Below, piece after piece: positions 31,408 to 41,767 of a DNA stretch of 64,000 nucleotides. Made by a program: the position numbers and the translations under genes. This DNA comes from Sacculina carcini (lineage: Eukaryota > Arthropoda > Thecostraca > Sacculinidae), in NCBI GenBank assembly GCA_916048095.2, contig OU696570.1, forward strand, positions 6,824,928 through 6,888,927, given 5' to 3'. Each line of letters begins with the position of its first letter. Position 1 is the first letter of the stretch. The notes beneath the pieces are model-generated. The model was given only the letters and a program-made list of their open reading frames with translations, searched no databases and was not told where the DNA came from.

Positions 31408-32370
31408 ATGTCTATCAACACTGGTGACCCCGAGTTGAACACAGCCACCGACACGCAGATCGCCAGCGCGCAATCGTCCCAGCCTTGCAGGCCAGCAACG
31501 ACATTCAGACTGCCTACGTTTTTACCTGAAGACCCCGAAGTTTGGCTGGTCCAGGTCGAGTGTGCTTTCGATGTCGCCGGCATCGACAACGACGAAACGC
31601 GTTTCAAGTTGGTGGTCGCCAACTTGCCAGCACACATCGCCACACAAGTCCGTGATGTTTTGCGCGGGCCCAAATCGTTTTCCGCTCTCAGCACGGCCCT
31701 GCAGGAACGTCTGGCTCAATCACACGCCAGTCGCCTTGAAGCAATGCTTTCAAAGCAGCAGCTCGGCGACCAAAAACCGACGACTCTTCTGCGGTCTATG
31801 CGACACGAGCTGTTGATCGCCGGCAACGTACCTGCAGACTCAGGGCTGCTCAGGACACTATTTTTGCAGAGACTCCCACAGGCAGCACGAGCGGCCTTGT
31901 CCCTACTGCCTGCGACTACCCCTCTCGACGAGCTGGCCGGAGCTGCTGATCGGTACATGGAAGCCAGCGGCATGAATACGCCACAACTAGCAGCCACTCA
32001 TGTGCAGTCAGTGCCACACGCTCAGGAGAGAACAGACAACGGTCGCAGCGATTTGTGCCAAGCTGTATCTTCGCTGGTGGACACTGTCCAACAGCTCGAA
32101 TTGACCAACAGACGTCTGGAGTCCGCACTGGCCGCGAGATCTGCAGAGCGCGAGCCACGATTCGCCCCGAGGAGTGAGAGCCGCGCAAGATCGACATTAC
32201 GCCAATCTGTTCGTCAGCAGTCGCCATCTCCACGACGAGGTCAGTCAGCACGAACACACTCACCTGCACAAACGTACGTCCAGCCACCATCAACTCTCTG
32301 CTGGTACCACGAGCAGTTTGGCGCGGCCGCGCGTCGCTGCAGACCACCTTGCTCTTGGTCTTTAAACTAG
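31408..32370 (+). CDS. gag: Gag of element D
   Basis: 320 residues from [18 protein letters not shown] chose the ATG at 31408 because C2 has an equivalent start; the frame is open a little further up. Parts: a capsid-like region ([39 protein letters not shown]), a coiled-coil-like stretch near residues 220-250, a basic Ser/Arg-rich linker, and the C-terminal [18 protein letters not shown], a CX2HX9CX3C zinc motif typical of CsRn1-type Gag. It ends at TTTAAACTAG where pol overlaps. Confidence 0.88.
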   Translation: MSINTGDPELNTATDTQIASAQSSQPCRPATTFRLPTFLPEDPEVWLVQVECAFDVAGIDNDETRFKLVVANLPAHIATQVRDVLRGPKSFSALSTALQERLAQSHASRLEAMLSKQQLGDQKPTTLLRSMRHELLIAGNVPADSGLLRTLFLQRLPQAARAALSLLPATTPLDELAGAADRYMEASGMNTPQLAATHVQSVPHAQERTDNGRSDLCQAVSSLVDTVQQLELTNRRLESALAARSAEREPRFAPRSESRARSTLRQSVRQQSPSPRRGQSARTHSPAQTYVQPPSTLCWYHEQFGAAARRCRPPCSWSLN

Positions 32371-35300
32371 ACAGCCCCCAGCATGTAGCGCAATGCTTGG
32401 GAGGCTGCTCTACCGACGCGCCGCTGCTCTTCATTTGTGACAAGACCAGCGGAACAAAGTATCTTGTGGATACTGGCGCTCAAGTGAGTGTGGTACCACC
32501 GACGCCGCACCACAAACAAAACCTGACACCGACGACACAGCGACTCACCGCCGCAAACGGATCCGAAATTCAAGTTTACGGCAAGCGCAGCATCACCATC
32601 CGCTTTGAAAACGGTGAAAAGATTCAATGGGCTTTCGTAGTTGCGCAAGTCAACATGGCAATCATCGGAGCTGATTTTCTGCACGCGCACCACATCCTGA
32701 TCGACTTGCGTAACAAGCGCCTCTTACACAGAGGCAACGTTTGTACTTCGGCAAGAACCTCGACGATTTCTTCAGTCGGCATTCGTGTTGCGACAGTTTC
32801 GCGGTACGAACAAATCATGCAGCGCTTCAAAGCGGTGACAACAGCCCCGATGGGTCCTGTAGCGGTGAAACATGACGTGACTCACCACATTATCACGCAC
32901 GGACCGCCGGTTTTTTGTCGCCCACGTCGTCTAGAGCTTGAAAAAGCCAGCATCGCAAAGCGTGAAATTGACAAGATGCTGAAACTCGGCATTTTGCGTC
33001 CATCAAACAGCGCGTGGGCATCAGCACTTCACTTAGCCCCGAAATCAAACGGTGATTTCAGACCATGCGGAGATTATCGCGCCCTGAATAACCGCACCGT
33101 GCCCGATCAATACCCGCTGCCGTACCTGCGAGATTTTTCCGCTGAGCTTCACGGCTGCAAGGTGTTCTCCAGTCTCGATCTGGTGAGAGCCAACCACCAG
33201 ATTCCCGTCGAACCGGCCGATATTCCCAAAACGGCAATCACGACACCATTCGGCCTCTACGAGTATGTACGCATGCCGTTTGGCTTGAGGAACGCCGGGC
33301 AGACGTTTCAGCGTTTTATGGACGGTGTTCTGCGCGATATCGACGGCGTATTCTGCTATTTGGACGATTTGCTGCTCGCATCGAATTCTCACGATCAGCA
33401 CGAACGCCTGCTCACGACTATCATGTCTCGTCTGGAGCAGTATGGTCTGGTGGTCAATGTTGACAAGTGCGTCATTGGGGCCCCTTCAATCCGATTCCTG
33501 GGACATCAAGTGACTGCCGATGGAGTTCTTCCCCTCGAAGACAAAGTGACCGCAATCCAGACCTTTCCAAAACCGACAACGCAATCGCAGCTCCGCCGTT
33601 TTCTCGGGATGGTAGCGTACTACCAACGCTTCATACACAACGCGGCTGCAAAGCTGAAGCCGTTGCACGCCCTGCTTACGCACCGGGCAAAGCGTTCGAA
33701 GGCACCTGTTGAATGGTGTGCGGACACCAACAGAAATTTCGACGACGTCAAGCAAGCTCTGACAACCTCCGCCATGCTTTCGCACCAAATACACAGGGCT
33801 GAGCTTAGCCTTCACGTTGACGCATCCGATTCCGGCGTCGGAGCCGTATTACAGCAGCACGTACATGACGATTGGCAGCCCCTCGGCTACTTTTCAAAAA
33901 CTCTGTCAAAAACCGAGCAAAAATATAGCACCTTCGGAAGAGAACTGCTGGGCGTTTATCTGGCCGTGCGTCACTTCAGGCACACGATCGAAGGACGAAA
34001 TGTCATCGTCTTTACAGACCATCGTCCACTGGTACACGCATTGTCTTCCAACTCCGACAAGTATGCGCCACGAGAGATGAGACATCTAGACTTCGTCAGC
34101 CAGTTCGTGTCTGACATTCGTCACATCCCCGGTGCTGAGAACCAGGTGGCCGACGCTTTATCACGCACGACAGCAGCAATCATTTCGCCCGTCATCCGCA
34201 CGGATGATTTTCCCTCACTGGCCGCGGCGCAAGCCGAAGACCCGTCGCTTTCTTCACTTCGCGATTCTCCAGGCTCCCTACAGCTCCAGAATGTGCAGTT
34301 TGGCCAGGACTCGCTCTTGTGCGATGTGTCCACTGGCACACCACGACCGGTACTGCCCACAGACTTGCGTCGACTGTACACCAAGAGCCTACACGAGCTG
34401 TCACATCCCGGAGTAGAAGCAACAGTGAAGTTGGTCGCGAAGCGTTTCGTATGGCCAAACATGGATCGCGACATACGCCGGTGGACGCGTTGTTGTGTGA
34501 GCTGTCAACGTTCGAAGATCACCCGCCATACAAAGAGCGCAGTGTCACCATTTGGGACACCCAGTGAACGTTTCAGCCATGTTCACGTCGACCTTGTTGG
34601 ACCGCTACCACCATCGCAGGGCCAGACATACCTGCTCACCTGCATCGACCGCTTCACGCGCTGGCCGGAAGCCATGCCTCTGCCCGACATAAAAACCGTG
34701 ACAATGGCACGTGCGTTCGTCCATCAGTGGGTGTCACGTGTCGGCGTTCCTGACACGATCACCACCGACCGCGGCGCGCACTTCGAATCGGCTCTCTGGT
34801 CCGAACTGAGTCGAGTTCTGGGTTGTCGGCGCATACGCACGACCAGCTATCACCCGGCAAGCAACGGTATGGTGGAAAAATTTCATCGACAGCTGAAATC
34901 CAGCCTACGCGCGTCGCATACGTCATGGATGGACGTTTTACCCATGGCGCTGCTCGGCATCCGATCGACACACAAGACCGATCTGCAAGCGTGCACGGCG
35001 GAGCTTGTTTATGGCACAACACTGCGTCTTCCCGGTGAGCTAGTCAGCGACACGCGCCTCAGCTCCGGCGATCCAGCGTCGTTTGCAGCAGTTCTCCGCA
35101 AGAATATGCGCAGGCTTCGTCCCGTCTTGCCGCGACCCTCCAACGCACCGTCCTTTGTGCCAAAGGCCCTTCAGTCAGCAACTCACGTTTTCGTGAGGCG
35201 CGACAGCCACCGTTACCCGCTCGACTGTCCATACGACGGACCATACGCCATTGTACAGCGGTCCGATAAACATATGGTGGTTTCGCGTAAGGGACACATG

Positions 35301-35651
35301 GAGACTATATCGATCGACCGCTGCAAGCCAGCTTTCATCGACGACACCTCGCTGCCGACACACGACTTGAGGGTAACACCGGATCCGTGCGAGGACCCAC
35401 TGGAGGAGCCGCAAACAACAGAATTGGTGATACAAGGTCCAGCCACCGAACACGTGAGTCCACACAGACACATCGATACACACTTTTCTCCGACACACAA
35501 CAGTTCATATTCTAATGCGTCTACAACACAGTCCAGAAACGATTTGCCACAATCTGTACTGCGCACACGTAGCGGTCGCACAGTACGGCCTCCTTTGCGT
35601 TATCGACGTGTCTCTTTCGTCATCGACACATCTAGGGAGGGGGCACTGTAG
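32349..35651 (+). CDS. pol: Pol of element D: protease, RT, RNase H, integrase
   Basis: An open frame of about 1100 codons in the -1 frame to gag. Domains in order: aspartic protease ([13 protein letters not shown], near residue 38), RT ([35 protein letters not shown] near 335), RNase H ([24 protein letters not shown]), integrase zinc region ([15 protein letters not shown]...[13 protein letters not shown]), core ([32 protein letters not shown]), and a C-terminal part with [20 protein letters not shown]. The likely expression is by frameshift from gag. Confidence 0.9.
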   Translation: MLLVFKLDSPQHVAQCLGGCSTDAPLLFICDKTSGTKYLVDTGAQVSVVPPTPHHKQNLTPTTQRLTAANGSEIQVYGKRSITIRFENGEKIQWAFVVAQVNMAIIGADFLHAHHILIDLRNKRLLHRGNVCTSARTSTISSVGIRVATVSRYEQIMQRFKAVTTAPMGPVAVKHDVTHHIITHGPPVFCRPRRLELEKASIAKREIDKMLKLGILRPSNSAWASALHLAPKSNGDFRPCGDYRALNNRTVPDQYPLPYLRDFSAELHGCKVFSSLDLVRANHQIPVEPADIPKTAITTPFGLYEYVRMPFGLRNAGQTFQRFMDGVLRDIDGVFCYLDDLLLASNSHDQHERLLTTIMSRLEQYGLVVNVDKCVIGAPSIRFLGHQVTADGVLPLEDKVTAIQTFPKPTTQSQLRRFLGMVAYYQRFIHNAAAKLKPLHALLTHRAKRSKAPVEWCADTNRNFDDVKQALTTSAMLSHQIHRAELSLHVDASDSGVGAVLQQHVHDDWQPLGYFSKTLSKTEQKYSTFGRELLGVYLAVRHFRHTIEGRNVIVFTDHRPLVHALSSNSDKYAPREMRHLDFVSQFVSDIRHIPGAENQVADALSRTTAAIISPVIRTDDFPSLAAAQAEDPSLSSLRDSPGSLQLQNVQFGQDSLLCDVSTGTPRPVLPTDLRRLYTKSLHELSHPGVEATVKLVAKRFVWPNMDRDIRRWTRCCVSCQRSKITRHTKSAVSPFGTPSERFSHVHVDLVGPLPPSQGQTYLLTCIDRFTRWPEAMPLPDIKTVTMARAFVHQWVSRVGVPDTITTDRGAHFESALWSELSRVLGCRRIRTTSYHPASNGMVEKFHRQLKSSLRASHTSWMDVLPMALLGIRSTHKTDLQACTAELVYGTTLRLPGELVSDTRLSSGDPASFAAVLRKNMRRLRPVLPRPSNAPSFVPKALQSATHVFVRRDSHRYPLDCPYDGPYAIVQRSDKHMVVSRKGHMETISIDRCKPAFIDDTSLPTHDLRVTPDPCEDPLEEPQTTELVIQGPATEHVSPHRHIDTHFSPTHNSSYSNASTTQSRNDLPQSVLRTRSGRTVRPPLRYRRVSFVIDTSREGAL
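32361..32367 (+). promoter_or_regulatory. TTTAAAC slippery heptamer at the gag/pol overlap
   Basis: T TTA AAC is in the gag frame directly before its stop codon; pol is open in the -1 frame across this point. This fits the X XXY YYZ rule for -1 ribosomal frameshifting used by many retroelements. The same TTTAAACTAG occurs in C2. Use of the site is inferred. Confidence 0.7.
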
Positions 35652-36441
35652 GCGCTGAACGCTTGCATATTTTACTTATTTGTTCACGTGTCATGGTAAT
35701 TAATGTATTGTGTTATTTTAAAGGTGCACTGTTGTTTATATTTATATGTGTGTTATGATGTATTAATGTTTTATTTAATATCACTATATAAACGCACAAG
35801 CATACATGTGTATATTTGCGGAACGTATGTTATTGCATGTATATGTTATTGAGTGTGTTGTGCATTGCTTTATGTGTGCAATTGTTGTCTCGCGTCGAGT
35901 TCCCTGTACAACATATCATTCTGCGAATTGCGCAAGTAGACCCATGCAGCGCGGATTTATGTGAGTATCGGACAACTTCCGGTGAGCGCGCTCATCGTCC
36001 GATACTGGCATAAATCCGAAATACACTTAGGCACGCGCAGAGCGCTGTGAGGGACCACTCATCGCTCGCTGTTAAGTACCTCAAGATCTCGCCCTATTTC
36101 ACCCGCTCATTTTCGCCGTGTGTATTATCATCCTGTGTGTATCGTCGATCTGTGTGTGTCATCGACGACTATTAGTATTGTTTGCGGACGGCGACAATAT
36201 AGCGTTTGAGAAAACTCGTGTTTTCTGCTAATCGGCCAGATACATCAAGCTGCTCTTTTAAGAGCATTTAATTGGCGAATAATTTAACCCCGCCTTTTTA
36301 AAGGCGAATTGTCAGTTGCGAATTCAACGCATTGTACAGTCTTTGTAAAGACTAAGCGAATTTAACGCAATTGGCCGAGCGTTTCCGGTGTCGTTGACAC
36401 ACGCGTGTTTGTCAACCTTGGCGTAGCAATGTCTATCAACA
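35647..36441 (+). repeat. 3' LTR of element D
   Basis: Preceded by a purine tract (AGGGAGGGGGCAC, 35634-35646). A match to the 5' LTR, followed by CCAT. Confidence 0.92.
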
Positions 36442-36445
36442 CCAT

Positions 36446-37071
36446 TACTAAGATATGAAATGCAGCGCATAAAATGATAAAATATTTAAAAAAGATTGAA
36501 GCATATCTTAACTAATTCAACAAAATCAGGTTCAAGGGAAGAGATAAATGAGTGAGCATTTATTGACTTACCTTTCACTCCGAAAGGTGAAATTCTCCGG
36601 AATACACCAATCTAATAATACTTGAAGTAAACTGGCGGGAAACACCGCAACATTGCTTAAGGTATGATAGAAACAACAGCGAATGCTAACGCTCAATGCC
36701 ACTACAATTGTGAACGCAATACTAACATATATACGTCGAATCAACTACGCTGCACTGAAAATATGATGCGCACAACGCCACAAATAATTATCACAGCGAA
36801 CACACGTAAAATCGCAAAACGCGCAACGCTACAAATACACACAACACCACAAACACGCGCAACGCTACACTAACTGACCACGAACTGACAACGACACTCG
36901 ACACTGGCAACGAACTGATCACGTGATCAGCGATGCAGCGTCAGCGTTTCAATGGTGTGTAGCTGAGTCATTAGCATCGGTTTGTAGCTGAGTCATAACA
37001 AGCTGTGATACCCAGGTAGCGTTAGGACGGACGGGCTGACGTAACACCCCCCATGGGGAGGGGAAGGAAGG
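36446..37071. other. AT-rich stretch, no gene recognised
   Basis: Contains a palindrome TGATCACGTGATCA near 36916-36929 and two copies of GTAGCTGAGTCAT (36958 and 36985). No coding signal. Confidence 0.4.
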
Positions 37072-37190
37072 GCCTTGTATCTAGGTGGCGTTGGGTCAGG
37101 TCGGGTCGAGTGTGACGTCATAGGGGGGAGGGGCCTAAGTAATGTAAACAAATGTAACAAAGTGTTGAAGCCTTCTACTACATGTATATA
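37072..37190. repeat. Copy, inverted, of the repeat at 17480-17580
   Basis: Includes GGCCTTGTATCTAGGTGGCG, a GGTCAGGTCGGG tract, GGGGGGAGGGGCCTAAGTAATG and GTAACAAAGTGTTGAAGCC, each with a counterpart in inverse order at 17480-17580 or 28936-28965. It ends in a TA-rich run. Confidence 0.6.
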
Positions 37191-37500
37191 TGTATATATA
37201 CATATATATATATACACACAATACATTACAGTACATACACATATAGGTTGATGCACATAAAACGAATAAGCGCTAACCACCAATGATACAAATGGACCAT
37301 TATGCACAAAATATTAGCACTGGCACAAGACAAGACTATGTTCGCAATACTGTGTGTTCTCCTAACACATGATGCAATACATTACACATGTTTATCGCAG
37401 ACATTACTCGGAAAATATATGCTACGACATTTGTCATCAATTTTAAACAATCACATTTCGTAACGTGCACATGTGAAACAAAAAGTTTCGGCAGAATCAG
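37191..37500. repeat. Diverged C-family LTR-like sequence
   Basis: Resembles 10126-10440 in order: ACACAATACATTACAGTA, TGCACATAAAACG, ACAAGACTATGTT, CAATACATTACACATGTTT and GCTACGACATTTGTCATCAA. No other part of such an element is beside it. Confidence 0.4.
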
Positions 37501-37976
37501 CAAACAATATACATTCACAATTAAAGCGAATACATGACGCGTACACTTCCTCCACTTGATCTTGATGAAGAAGCAGTGGAAAGCTCATCAGTTGATTTTC
37601 GTTTTAAAAACTTTTCCATCTTCAGTTGACACTATCTGTAAGCATAAAATAAAGAGCTTGAAGGAATATAAAAAGTAATTAAAAATAAACAGAAATAAAC
37701 AGACCCCTGGTTTGGAACCTCTGGTGTAACGAATAACGTATGTATACGTAACGTAACGTATATATGTAATTAAGTAGACGTGCAGCTTTGTCTGGCCACA
37801 AACCAGATCCAAAGCTGCATTCCCCCAATTCGGCCTCGATATCCTAAACCAACTACACATTATGGACAGATTACATAAGAGGGTAAAGAAGAAGCAAAAT
37901 GATGAAATAATTTGGGACCAGAAGATACACATAGCAATAAGTTATAATGCTTTTATTGTCTAGTACCTCACATACA
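37501..37976. other. Spacer, no gene recognised
   Basis: Contains a possible hairpin at about 37782-37818 (GCAGCTTTG...CAAAGCTGC) and otherwise AT-rich DNA. Confidence 0.4.
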
Positions 37977-38047
37977 AACTCAACCCGACACAAACTCAAC
38001 CCGACACAAGCTCAACCCGACACAAACTCAACCCGACAAAAACTCAA
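37977..38047. repeat. 17-bp tandem repeat, CTCAACCCGACACAAA
   Basis: Five near-identical units, followed shortly by CCTAACCTAA. It may be derived from a degenerate telomere-like motif. Confidence 0.8.
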
Positions 38048-38790
38048 CCCCGAGTTAGTGGTCATTTCTTGACATAACCTAACCTAAATGTCTAGCATAT
38101 AAGCCCGCCCGTTGTGGATCGTGTCGATCTGTTCTGGATCTTGAAGACAAATCCGTTAGTTTTGTATAAGAATGCATTCTACACGGTGAAATTGAACGTT
38201 TTATTGTGTATAGTTGCTGTCTGCGGGACATTTTTATTTCATAAAAATGATCCATTGCTTCTTTTACGTTTAAAACCACTGATCTATATCATTGAGCCCG
38301 CGCAGTTATTTTAACCTTATATTCAAGCATACATACACACACAGACAGATAGAGAATTTCTTATATAGATATAGATTTAAACCCGCCCGTCGTGCGGAAC
38401 AGTTCATAACATGAAATTCATATTCAATCTATAAAATAAAATGAATACAAATTTAAAAGTAAAAAATTTAACCTGTAAATATGCTAACCAATAGAAATGT
38501 CTAAATGTGAATATTATAATTTGAATTTGGACAAAATATCCCTCGATCCGTCTCATATATGAACCTGCCCGTCGTAAAAATGTCCTTCACAGGCAATGTT
38601 TTTATTTTAGATTTTAGCTAGATTTTGTCCTGAACGCTACCGCTCTAGCGCATACTTCACGCGCTTTGCACATAAACTCAGATGTTGATTTCGCAGCAGC
38701 GAGAAATCATAGGCGGATGAAGTAAATATTTATAGTGGGGCTAAATATTTTATAATGGCTTGTTGAAAAGTTTTTCTTAATTCGGGGAGA
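38048..38790. other. AT-rich region with three spaced CCCGCCCGTCGT-like motifs
   Basis: The motif A(A/G)CCCGCCCGTYGTG occurs near 38102, 38391 and (as CCTGCCCGTCGT) 38565, each time after a TATA-rich run. Short frames in between show no recognisable protein. Confidence 0.4.
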
Positions 38791-39033
38791 ATGATAGGAG
38801 AGAAGAAAGCTGCCGTTACAGTGGGGGCACCAACTCTGCTGAATTATCGCGCCCCCACCGGTCCTGACAGTAGTATCTCGGAGAAAAGAAGCAGAGGGTC
38901 CGCTTTTAGCCGCCTCTTACGACACGCAGCGGATACGGCGGCAGTATTCTTTTCCCCTGACCGCAGGGAGGAGAACTATGGAGCTGCGGGGTACTCCATT
39001 GATCGCTGTGTTAAATCTATCAGTCGTCGGTAG
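38791..39033 (+). repeat. Retroposon-like fragment
   Basis: GC-rich block in AT-rich surroundings. CGCCTCTTACGACACGCAGC and the following GGATACGGCGGCAGTATTCT resemble a sequence that recurs in many invertebrate interspersed repeats (from memory, not searched). The 80-residue frame across it has no known motif and is probably not a gene. Confidence 0.35.
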
Positions 39034-39237
39034 AAATGAAATGGTCTTGAATAAACGGTTATATCTTTCGGAATATTTGAAAAATTCATATTCTCACTAC
39101 ATCACTTACATACATACATACATACACTTATTATCACTACATATTTGAAAAATATATCATCTTGTAGAAGACATAATTTCCAATCTGTGGATATAAGAAA
39201 ACTATCAATTCTGTTGAGCAGTTTTCCTCAAACCCGT

Positions 39238-39680
39238 GGCATAAAATCCCCAAAATGTGAAAAACTCGTTTGTGCGCACACACACACACACACATACAGA
39301 ATAACGTTTTTATTATCATCGGGTTTATATGCTGGTTTATATGTTTATATGCAACAAAACCTAGCCTATGACCTTCTTGCATCCATTTTACCCCTAGGGA
39401 CCAAGTTTCATCAAAATCGTTCCAGTGGTTTAGGAGGAGATAGGGTAAACAGACACAAATGACCTCAATGACCTTGAAAGTGACCTCGAAGGTCAACAAA
39501 ACCTAGCCTGTGACCTTCTTGCATCCATTTTACCCCTAGGGACCAAGTTTCATCAAAATCGTTCAAGTGGTATAGGAGGAGATAGGATAAACAGACACAA
39601 ATGACCTCAATGACCTTGAAAATGACCTCGGAGGTCAACAAAACCTAGCCTATGACCATCTCGCATACATTTTAGCCTTA
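39238..39680 (+). repeat. Tandem repeat of about 143 bp (ACCAAGTTTCATCAAAATCG)
   Basis: Two full units (about 39351-39493 and 39494-39636) and partial ones on either side share CCTAGGGACCAAGTTTCATC, GGAGGAGATAGG and TGACCTCAATGACCTTGAAA. A related piece lies at 56772-56835. Confidence 0.8.
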
Positions 39681-39689
39681 GCTTTGAAT

Positions 39690-39804
39690 CATATTTATTA
39701 TTGTTGTTGCTGTTTATTGAATCATACTTATTGTTGTTGTTTATTGAATCATATCTAGTGTTGTTGCTGTTTATTGAATCATATTTATTGTTGTTGTTGT
39801 TTAT
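39690..39804. repeat. AT-rich minisatellite, left part (GTTTATTGAATCATATTTATTGTT)
   Basis: About four units. The same array continues at 56262-56540, so LINE F inserted within it. GTTTAT (39799-39804) is repeated at 56262-56267. Confidence 0.8.
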
Positions 39805-40070
39805 CATCATCATCATATATTTTGCCTTTCACAATACACAATTTCAGTATACAATACAATACACAAAGGGCAGGGCATGAGAATCCGAAAGGATTGTGTA
39901 GCCCGCGATCAACATACAAACAAACCGTACAAGAACTATATAACACATAGACAAAGTGTGATATGTGGGTAAACAAGACACAGAACGTAGATAATTCGAA
40001 GGTTTTACGCACAAAACATGTGGGTTGTCGGTGCTCCCATTGAGATCAACTATCACGGCATATAAAGGGA

Positions 40071-41578
40071 TCAGTAATGTTTCAGGAATTCTGCTTTTAT
40101 ATGCTTCTTGAATGCTGACATCGTGAGAGATTTTTTAAGGAAACATTGCAATCGATTCCAAAGTTTGACACCCTGATGAAAGAAGGAAATGTTCCTTGCT
40201 CTTGTACGTGTATAGGACAGAGTAAATTTATCCGCATGTCTGTGATTCAGTACAAACTTGCTCTGTATATTCGTAGGTAATTGGTAATGAAAAGCACTAA
40301 ACATTTTTGCTAGTGTGTTGAATTTGATTTGGTCACTGAATTTCAAAATGTTGAGTTTTTTTAAGAAATGTGAAGTGTTGTCATGGTAATGTGTATTGTT
40401 TATGAGTCTTATTGCTTTTCTTTGGGCAATTGAAATTGGCTCTAAATTGGATTGGTATGTGTTGCCCCATGCTTCACAGCAATACTGCAGATGTGATTTA
40501 AAGTATGTGTTGTATAACAGCGTGTTTGTTTTTGTGTCAAATATGTGCCGTGTTTTATTGAGTATGAAGTTTATTTTGCTTAATTGAGATGATACATTGT
40601 GTATGTGGTGTTTCCAATTTAGTCTGCTATCAATGAAAACACCCAAAAATATCGCTTGTTCCCTTTTTTCAATAATATTGTTTCCAAATTTTATAATCCC
40701 CTCGTGTGGATCATCTTGTAAACTGAACGATACATAGCAGGATTTTTTTACGTTTAATGTTAGTTTATTCGTTATGAGCCATTCATTTATCAGTGCAATT
40801 ACTGAGTTTATTTTTTTGTATATTTCTACGGAATTTCTGTCTCTAAAAAACAAATTGGTGTCATCTGCAAAAACAATCATTTTACATATGTGTGATACAT
40901 TGAATATGTCATTTATATACAATAAAAAAAGTGTTGGACCCAATACCGATCCCTGAGGCACTCCACATTTCAGCGTTTTTTGCATAGATAGTTCACCTTC
41001 TAGTGACACGTACTGACTCCTTTCTGAAAGATACGATGACAACCAGCTATGGGATATGCCACGCAAGCCATAACATTGTAGTTTTGCTTTGAGAATATCG
41101 TGGTTTACAGTATCAAATGCCTTCTTGAGATCGAGCATTACACCAATTATCTTCTCTTTTTTCTCAAAACCATCGGTGATATCATTTATCACGTCTAGGA
41201 TAGCGTGAGACGTACCCACATTTGATCGAAACCCGTATTGGTTTTCGTTGATAACATGGTTTTTAGCAATAAATTTTTGTAACATCTCATTGAATAATTT
41301 TTCAAATATTTTGGAGAATGTATCAAGTATCGATATCGGACGGTAGTTGCTTTTATCAGTCCTGTCCCCTGACTTGTGAACAGGAATTATCTTGGCGGTT
41401 TTCATCAGCGTTGGGAACACACCTTGTGCAATGGACAAGATGAAGAGATATGCCAGCGGTCGGGATAAATGTATTGAAGATTGTTCGACTAGGTTCATGC
41501 TTATGTTGTTGCAATCGGTAGATAGTTGTCCCTTACTGTGATGGATAATATTCAGGATTTCCCATTCGGTTGTAGGAC
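40071..41578 (-). pseudogene. Reverse transcriptase of LINE F
   Basis: An open frame from the E insertion side to 40071. RT motifs: KIIPVHKSGDRTDKSNYRPI, QYGFRSNVGTSHAI, GVMLDLKKAFDTVNHDIL, GVPQGSVLGPTLFLLYINDI and VFADDTNLF (the FADD catalytic pair), then a thumb and C-terminal part ending NRLQCFLKKSLTMSAFKKHI. The open frame is uninterrupted for 475 codons from the first Met (41498), and the reading also holds upstream to the insertion point. It copies its RNA at a nicked target. Confidence 0.88.
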
Positions 41579-41583
41579 CAAAG

Positions 41584-41759
41584 TTTACTATATATTATAG
41601 CACTCAACACAACAATAACAGTAACAATACAACAACAATAGAATGATACAACGCCACGACACACACACCACCACTGCTGTACACACACTGGCTGACGGCC
41701 GTTAGCGTCACCCACGCCTAATACCCTCGCGCCCTCTGGCGGTGTAGGCACACACTACA
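41584..41759 (-). repeat. 3' LTR of element E
   Basis: 176 bp, begins TGTAGTGTG on the minus strand. The copy at 46141-46316 differs at about two sites. Confidence 0.92.
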
Positions 41760-41767
41760 TCTCCCCT

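Larger units (their letters stand above)
30626..31420 (+). repeat. 5' LTR of element D
   Basis: Starts TGCAGGCG and ends ATCAACA. It contains a TATATAAA promoter motif (30764-30771) and a long stem-loop at 30931-30997. The gag start codon lies in its last 13 bases. Confidence 0.92.
30626..36441 (+). mobile_element. CsRn1-clade Ty3/Gypsy element D, looks whole
   Basis: LTRs 30626-31420 and 35647-36441 are both 795 bp and differ at about 14 sites by eye (near 2%). The target duplication is CCAT (30622-30625 and 36442-36445). The primer site is TGGTGACCCCGAG (31422-31434), the tRNA-Trp type used by the CsRn1 clade. Gag has that clade's unusual CX2HX9CX3C motif. Long gag and pol frames are open; I see no obvious break. 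A young insertion. Confidence 0.92.

Noticed and set aside
30795-36013. 65-codon frames at 30795-30992 and 35816-36013
   Set aside because: Both lie inside the LTRs of element D and cross the stem-loop; duplicates because LTRs are duplicated.
38791-39033. Host gene of 80 codons
   Set aside because: The GC-rich block resembles a dispersed retroposon sequence and the frame has no known motif or neighbour.
39690-39804. CRISPR array (also at 56262-56540 and 29787-29985)
   Set aside because: The units are contiguous tandem repeats with no unique spacers, in a eukaryotic transposon-rich setting.
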